64,000 nucleotides of DNA from Cheilinus undulatus (taxonomy: Eukaryota; Chordata; Actinopteri; Labriformes; Labridae). The translations under genes and the position numbers were made by a program. Below the pieces are notes generated by a model. That model saw only the letters and a list, made by a program, of their open reading frames with translations, was not told the origin of the DNA and did no database searches. The stretch is from assembly GCF_018320785.1 (NCBI RefSeq), contig NC_054873.1:29664196-29728195 (forward strand), written 5' to 3'. Shown here piece after piece: positions 56,682-64,000 of the stretch. The first letter of the stretch is position 1. Each line of letters starts with the position of its first letter.

Positions 56682-57212
56682 AGGTTATAATAGTTTCTGA
56701 TTTTTCATTAGTTTTTATTTTTATTTCGTTTTCACTTTCTATGTTGGATTTCAGTTTAGTTTTTATTAGTTTTGGCCGCTGGTTTTTTAGTTTAGTTTTT
56801 GTTGGTCGCAAAACTGCTTTGTTTTAGTTTTAGTGTTGGTTTAAGTTTTTTACAGATAGATGTCAGGGCTGAGTGAGCGTCATATATTTTTAAACACATA
56901 TTAAACAGGCTACTCTTCACTTATCGTTTTATTTACTTAATGGTGATGTTTGAATAAAACTGCAGACATAAAACTACCACTATGTGAAGTCTTAACCAAT
57001 CAGATCAGGCAACTTTTACTCTCCCCAGTCTTGGGGGTAGGTGCCAGTCAGTATGGTTATGTCAAAGACTAAACTAAGCTTAGTTAAGTTTAGCTGAGTT
57101 TTTTGGTAAAGCTTAGTCTTTATTTAGTTTCAGTTAACTAAAATGATTTTTAGTTAACTGATTTTTAGTTATTTTGTTAGTTTTAGTTAGTTTTAGTTAA
57201 CTATAACAACCT
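56682..57212. mobile_element. MITE-like element rich in TTTAGTT repeats
   Basis: The ends 'aggttataatagtttctg' and, inverted, 'aggttgttatagttaac' are imperfect inverted repeats. The interior is dominated by 'ttttagtt' repeats. It is typical of a non-autonomous DNA element in fish and has no coding content. Confidence 0.6.
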
Positions 57213-57659
57213 TGCTTCCTTTTTTGCTCACTCTCTCTCCCTCTTTCACACCGAAATGTCACTTTAAACACCGTAGTCTTCCTATGTATAATGTGGAGAG
57301 CAACCATGGAAATATGACAGATAAAGGCATCAGTTTGTTCTCACAGCCACCTCACAAAGACTGAATTAAAATTTGCTCTCTATCTCTCCAACTTGGCTCA
57401 GCTTTGACGCAAGAGCTGATGCCATATAAAGCTGGATGGATCCAGTGTGATTTTTCTAGGGAGTGACAGAGCCACAGGCTCATCCTTACTGCTTATTTTC
57501 ATCACAGTACAAAACAATTTGCCACATTTCTCTAATTTTCACAGTGGATACGCATAAAATGCAACTGACTGTTGTGTGAAAGAGTATGTGTTTCTTATCA
57601 TTTATCATCAAAATTGTCTATTTTATAGTTTACAAAACTAGCTAGCTAACATTAGATCA

Positions 57660-57785
57660 GTGTCCCCCCCCCCCCATATGTACCGAAAGTGGAGCCTCAG
57701 AGCAGACAAAGCCTCATGCCCACCCTAAGATCTTTGGGCCCCCCCCCCTGCGGGGTCCCGGACCCCAGGTTGTGAACCATTGCAT
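57660..57785. mobile_element. Repeat-tail fragment with C runs
   Basis: Two C runs flank sequence ending 'ggtcccggaccccaggttgtgaaccattg', which resembles the common 'ccccaggttgagaaccactg' tail of fish DNA repeats. It is short and truncated. Confidence 0.4.
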
Positions 57786-60700
57786 TACATTGATAGATGT
57801 ACTCTACTATATGTATTGTGCATATGTGTGTGTGCACAGTAACAGTACATACAGTAATGTTGGCTGGCTAGTGTTAATTTGTTTATACATGATAAAACAT
57901 ACTCTTTTACTCATTAGTCATGAATGTCACGCTGCACACACATTTCTTAGGAAAAAAATGAAGATAATACTTACATGTATGAGATGTTGCTATGTAAAAT
58001 GATCTTCTTCAGGGCTAACACTTACGATATAGTCTGTGTGGTCCACAGAATATACGATCCTGACAGTCACAGCTGATAAGAATCAGAGGTTGCCATGTAA
58101 TTCCGTAGGAAATGAATGCAGGTTATTTTTGACCCACTTATGGAAGAGTGGGGTAGTAATACAAAAACTTGAATTTCATAAAATCTATAAAAGGTAAATT
58201 AGAATCTCAATGGTATGATATCAATAGCATGTTTTTGAGGAATAGCTGGAATACAAAATTATAACTTTTCATTACAAAGATATAGCAAGAAAACAACCCC
58301 CCCTCCTCGGGTCATTTTTGACCCACTTATGCCTCTAAGGGTTGAGGCTTTCTGTTTGTGTGAAAATCCCCCTAAATAACACTAATTGACCTCTGTATAT
58401 GCCTAGCTTCAGCATCCATTTTGTTGTCTGTTCTGTTCTAAAAAGCATTTAACTCCAGACAGTGAGTCATGTATAAATAAAGCAGAAATATAAAACATGC
58501 AGACTGGGTTGAGAAGTTCAGCAACAAACCAAATAGTGCACATAATTTCCATGTCTTAAGGAAGATTTTATGTAAAAGCATGAGTGCTGACAAGAGAACA
58601 GTATCTATGAAATGATAGGTGTCCTGAGATCTGACTCAGGATATTAGTTTGCCTGGGGCGTTATGAGGAACAAAACAAAAAATGTCAGCAAAAGCCCTTC
58701 ATTGATGAGAGAGGTTATACAAGTAACAAGCTTGGTGCAGAGGGTGATTTGCATAAAAGATCCTTGCACAACCTGTCCACTGCAGCTGGAGAGGACAATG
58801 GACACACTTGATAAAAGCTCAAACCAAAGGTGGGAGAAAGTCATTGTTTTGCAAGTCTCAAGTAGCTCTCAAGTCTTTAACCCCAAGTCTCAAGTCAAGT
58901 CCAAAGTCATAGGCTTGAAATTTTCGAGTCCTTACAAGTCATAAGCACTGTTTACCAAATAAAATGCCATTTTAACAATGTAACAGTCTAATAAATTTGA
59001 CAAATACAATGAATGCATTTTGAATTGTTTTATTTTTTTAAATAAAATAAGACCTGTGTGACAGAACTTAATCACACAGAAAAAGAGTGCTGACAGCATT
59101 CAGGATATAATCAGTGCTAAGGGGTGCAACAACAAATGAACTTCTGAAGACATTGTACAGTCATTTTAACTCATCTAATGTGAGTGTGTGTGTGTGTGTG
59201 TGGTGAGTGTGTGTATGGGTATAGGTGTGTGAGTGGATATATAGGGTTTGTGTGTGTTTGTAAGTGAACATGTTTGACTGGTCAACATTAGGTTTAAGGT
59301 GTTATAACCAGTTCTTAACCTCTAGTTATGTGTTATGTGTTAAGTTATAAGACCTCAAGTTATGTGAACACAGTGACTGCCTCCTAGTGAATAAACAAAA
59401 AAAAAGAGCTGATGAATCATGGGTGTCTGTTTGGGTATTTATATTTAATATTTTGACATTTACTGTATTTCTGTGACTCTGTTAACTTAAAGTTATGCTT
59501 TCTATTTTTTGTCTTCCCATTATTATTGCTTTTAGCTAAAGGTGCAAATATAGCACAGATGATGTAGCCAGTAAATGTCCTCATTTTGATGATATTGATG
59601 GATTACAAGCCTATTGATTTATATTTAGAGCGAGAGCAGGATTGAACATTATGGGCTACTTTAAATGAATGAGAGAGCGGTACACACTGCTGTCTTTAGG
59701 AACTTGTCTCATCAATGAAGGAAAGATGCTCATACTTCCATATAAAGTTGTCTGAATTTTACCTAAGTGAATGTTCTGCCCCTGTCCCTCTTGATAACCC
59801 TCTCTTCCATCAACAGCGACATCTCTTCTGCTGCTGATCAAAGTAAAATAATGTGTCTGCAAGTGAGAAGGGGAGGATTTAGACTTTTTGACTGGGGTAC
59901 CCAACTAGGGCTCAGACTTGCACAGGAATGGCATAAAGTTTGCATGTGGACCTACACAAATGATCATCACTGATATCCCTCCTGTCCCGACAAATCTTAT
60001 CTACTGTCAACAAATGAGTATCTAAGACATATTCTGATGTTTTTATTTTATAAAGTAAATTTACTAACCCTTGGCTAGGTTTTACCAGGTCCCCACCCCC
60101 AACATACAAACCTCATTTACAAGAATAAAGTGAAATATTTATCGGAAGAATCAGCAGCTGGCGTAGCATTTTACATGTTTATGCTGTTGTTTACCTGAAT
60201 CATCTTGAGCTCTATGACTACACAGGAAAACCATCAACCCTCTCACACGTGAGTCCAGCCTCAAGAGGACTATTACATGCTGTCATCTTAAGCAAAGATG
60301 GCTAGGAGCTTGTGAAGAGGGCTAGTTAAAGTTCACTGAGAGTAGGGATGTTCATATTCTGAGGGTCTCACTCCTGTCTTTTATCTCTCTGTTGAAAAGA
60401 GCAACAAAACTGTCTCTGTGTTGTACCACAGCACACAGTAGGACAAATCTGCTTATAAAAATGAGAGCGGAGGAGCTTGGAAAAAGAGCCAAGTTTATGG
60501 GTGCCACAAGACACTGAGACAAGGTGGGCTGGTTGTTTTTGGTATTTAGTCACCATTTTAATGTTCAGTCTGATTTGCAACACTGATTTTCCTCCAGAGA
60601 AGGAGTGGTGTTTTCCACATGGTAGACACATATTGGACTGGGTTGTATTATTAGAGTGATATTTATGTATTTTAGCACTTTATCCTATTATTGTGTATGT

Positions 60701-63700
60701 TTCTCTGGTTATATCTATATGAATGGATCATCTCATACCATCCAACAGTTTTTCCATCTTAACCTAAAATAAGGCCTAGGTGGCTCCCATTGTTCTACGT
60801 GTGTCTGGGTTTGCAGATTACACTTACAGCTATTCATGCATGCAATCAGTCTGCTTTCCCTTTGTGTGTGTGTCAGCTCAGCAGTCGGGAGATGAGTGTC
60901 TCTGGAGAGGAGATAGATGAACACACACTGGGAGACAAAGAGGCTGGCAAGTGGAAATACACAACAAAACGCACACACAAAGCCAGCTGTCCGGTGTAGT
61001 GTCTTGGACAAAGCAGTAAATATATTTTAGATAGCAGCAATAACTAAGGTGTAGAACTTGCCAGGACAAGATTTAGTCTTTAGTACTGAATTTCAGTATT
61101 TTTAATTTCACAGTTAAATGCAAATCCTTTGCTTTTGAACACTTAAACGGCAAGCACGAATGAACTATTGTGCTCAGGGATCTTGGACTTTCTATTAGCT
61201 GAAGTTTTTTTTTTTTTTATACATCTTTTGATCCTGGAGAAGTCATGCTATTTGACTTTGCTATTATCTTGTTTGGGTGATGTTCTTTATCACAGTTCGT
61301 CCTATTCTGTGTTTTTCCACCACTGAGCATTTTCAAAATGAAATGACGGTTTTTTGTTACGTAATTGAAGAACAATTTGAATCTTTGGCAATAACTCAGT
61401 CAGTTAAAGCTTTAGGGCTTTCCTCGTATTTATGTTGCACTTGCACTAACCCTGTAACACTGTCAAGAAGAGAAACTGGGGGTAATTTACACCTTTGCAA
61501 TGTTACTTCTCTGGATTACTTAGTGGAATGTCTTTCCAAGTCATCTTTTCAACCTCTGATTCTCTGGACAACTTGAAAACGTGCTAGGCTGGTCTCAATG
61601 AACAGGGCAACTGCAGCCTGTCACAACGTATTTCCCAGGTGTCTCACTCCCTTAGCCACAACAGCTGCTGGAAATCAGTTAAGGTGAAACATTTAATGGT
61701 TCATTAGGTTGTGTGTCTGAATTTGTTTGACAACAGGGTAAGATAATCTGTTTTGCGGGCCTTTCTTCTTCTTCTCCCTTCTCCTCTCCTCATCTGCCCT
61801 CTGTTGGAATAAAGGTGGACTCAATCAGGACTCAATCACAGGCCTCTATTCAATTGAGACTGAATTCTCATTCCTCACTTTATAGCGTTAGTAATTAAAA
61901 CAGGAGGCTATTCCCATCCCTGGTACAGGAAAATCACATTAGGAACTGTGTAAATGCTGAACTACGCACTGCTGCCTTGAAGAAAATGAGTTTTCAGGCT
62001 AAGTAGTGACATGGGTTTAAGGTCTAATAGTTGTGCAAATGATTGTCACTGTGTCTGTGTCTCTGGGGTATTTTTGTCATTTCTGACTGAAAGGAGCGCC
62101 TGATATCCTCTGAGCCATCAGGTGCTCTCTCCTGCTCTCTGTTACTAGAGAAGAGATGCTGGTATAGCACCCTTTACTGCACTTTTTCAGTTTCAAACCA
62201 AATTGTAAATTAAAAACTCTTAAGGATAACAGTCAGAAGGAAGCATTGTCCCTTAGAATTTTCCTTTGAAAGAATTAGATAAAGGTGCTTAAAAGACAAA
62301 CATTTCAAATGCTTATAGTGTTATCTTAAAACTAGGGGTGTAAATCACCAGTTTCATATGGATTCTTTGGACAGAGATATATTTTCTGATTACACAAAAT
62401 TTGCCATGGTACATTTGTGTCATTTTCGTATTGGAGCCTAAGATAAGTCATGTTCAGATTTCACACATTTACCGAAAAAAGTATTTTTGGCAATTGAATT
62501 GATGAAAGGTTTCTGTATTTAATAAAAACAATCTTTAACAAAAAGAACAAAGACCACTGTGTCACTGTTCAGGACCATTTCTTAAAAGTTGCAAATGTTT
62601 TTAAGTAATTCAAATTGAGGGCCTTATATTAGGAAAACATATTTGAGTTAAAACACGCTGACTTTATAGCAGCAAACTTTTCCGGCATCAATCATTTTAT
62701 TTCCTTTCATGTACTCTGATCACTATAAAACAGTGTGTATTTTTCTGCAACCTTACATAATCATGATCAAGAAGTCTTTTGGCCCCTTTATTACTCTTTT
62801 AGAAATTTACACATGTTAACTTGAATAATTATTCTGCTCTGAATCGGTCCTTTATACTTTACATAGGGGCCTGTTGATGTGGCTTATAGTTCATTTGCAG
62901 TTTTGTAATTGTGTGATTTTAATGAGATGTAGGCCTAATCCATGGCATATGATGTTACAGTGATGAATTCACAATTTTTAATCAGCAGACAGCAAGGCTA
63001 ATGATAATCACAGAAACTCAACTAAATAGAATGATAATGTTTGGACAGTCTTACCTGAAGATGGCTGGAGGGATTGAAGAAGATCACCAAAGTTGTCAGG
63101 GTATATGATTGTTTCCACAATGCATAGCATGGCGACAAACTAAGATGTTCATTTTTACGGCTATCACATCCTCAGTATATGCTGCTTTCTTATATATGAA
63201 TTTGTAATTGAAGATAAATGAAAAAACAAAACTGCAAACACACTGGTGTTATAACATTAAAATTAAAACAGTCATAATGAAACAGCTGCCACTTTGGCTG
63301 CAAACATACATCTCAAGCACTAAAATTAAATCATTTTTAGACAACTGACTCCCTGCTTTATTGTCATGTGCATATTAAATAAGCCTTGGAAAAATCTGCA
63401 GAAATCGTCCCAAGAAATGACTTCAGGAATTAATTGAGGCTTCTGGTGGCAGCCTGTGTCTTTGTTTTGGCTGAGCATGCAGACAGAGGTGAGCCATATG
63501 GCAGCAGAATAGCAGTCTAGAGGGGATTGCTTCAACAGTAGTGCTTTCCTCTCAATAAATGGTGCTCATGAAGCTCCCCACTGCCCCCAGGGTGGGAGAC
63601 AGGTGCTGCTGATGGGAATAAAGGGCTTTTTGCACAGCTACCCAGCACGTCAGGCTCACAACTCATTTGAAAGGGACGAGTGATTGTTTGCCCAGGGCCT

Positions 63701-64000
63701 CTTTGGCTGCGCATACAGTGCAGGAGAGGAAGAGCTGCTTCAGTAGAGTTTCTGGCAACCCAAAACTGTAAGACTGTTGTTCTTTAAAATAAAATTAGAC
63801 TAAAAGGAATATCAGCCTGTTTTGTTGCTTGCCAAAGGTGGTATGATTGTAATGACGCTATAAATCTAAACTGTTTTAAGGGCTTGTTTTTCCCATAACA
63901 TATCCACCTATGCATCACATGAGCTATCCTAAAGTGACATACAATTTACTATGTTTCAGTCCAGTCAATACAGAGATCAATCAGGTATCCTGTGGGCTGC

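Larger units (their letters stand above)
46216..64000 (+). other. First intron of frmd5 (continues past window end)
   Basis: At least 17.8 kb of non-coding sequence. Apart from the entries listed separately it holds a (TG)n tract at about 59179-59222, C runs near 57665 and 57740, repeats of 'caagtctcaagt' near 58850-58910 and a 53573-53650 fragment resembling hAT ends. No open frame above 116 codons is present, and none has a domain or splice support. Confidence 0.75.

Noticed and set aside
59179-59222. (TG)n tract as a functional element
   Set aside because: It is an ordinary microsatellite with no associated structure; similar tracts occur at 968-1000 and 4441-4490.

Overview
This is a 64 kb window of a vertebrate nuclear genome, almost certainly a teleost fish. 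The evidence is short exons with GT-AG introns, a Pol III tRNA gene, many fish-type DNA-transposon remnants, and a gene set (slc28a1-like, alpk3, a death-domain-less MALT1 paralogue, frmd5) that together fits ray-finned fish. No prokaryotic features are present.

Layout. Positions 1-8,400 are repeat-rich: an L2-like fragment, a pyrimidine-rich minisatellite present twice (about 1.16-2.07 kb and 7.05-7.63 kb), a dispersed ~0.68 kb repeat also present twice next to it, a 2.67 kb non-autonomous DNA transposon (3450-6122) carrying its own internal tandem array, and a broken BEL/Pao retrotransposon piece. Positions 8,494-15,818 hold a complete 18-exon concentrative nucleoside transporter gene (+ strand, 654 codons). 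An intergenic segment follows with a near-perfect 73-bp-arm hairpin (16572-16739). Positions 18,708-31,732 hold a complete 13-exon alpk3 gene (- strand, 1,766 codons). Head to head with it, 34,497-42,041 holds a complete 14-exon paracaspase gene (+ strand, 651 codons) of the MALT1 family that lacks a death domain. A tRNA-His gene lies at 43,183. From 45.8 kb a promoter-like segment leads to the first coding exon of frmd5 (46,114-46,215); the rest of the window is its first intron, with transposon remnants and a few candidate regulatory motifs.

How the parts relate. The genes do not form an operon or one pathway: a membrane nucleoside importer, a muscle M-band/nuclear alpha-kinase-like scaffold, an arginine-specific signalling protease and a FERM adaptor. 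The striking point is arrangement: alpk3 and the paracaspase are divergent neighbours, the same arrangement recalled for ALPK2 and MALT1 in tetrapods, so this looks like the ohnologous (2R genome duplication) copy of that pair. All three full gene models were assembled by hand from splice sites; each closes to an exact multiple of three with a terminal stop, which strongly supports them. Orthology statements rest on remembered family sequences, not on searches.
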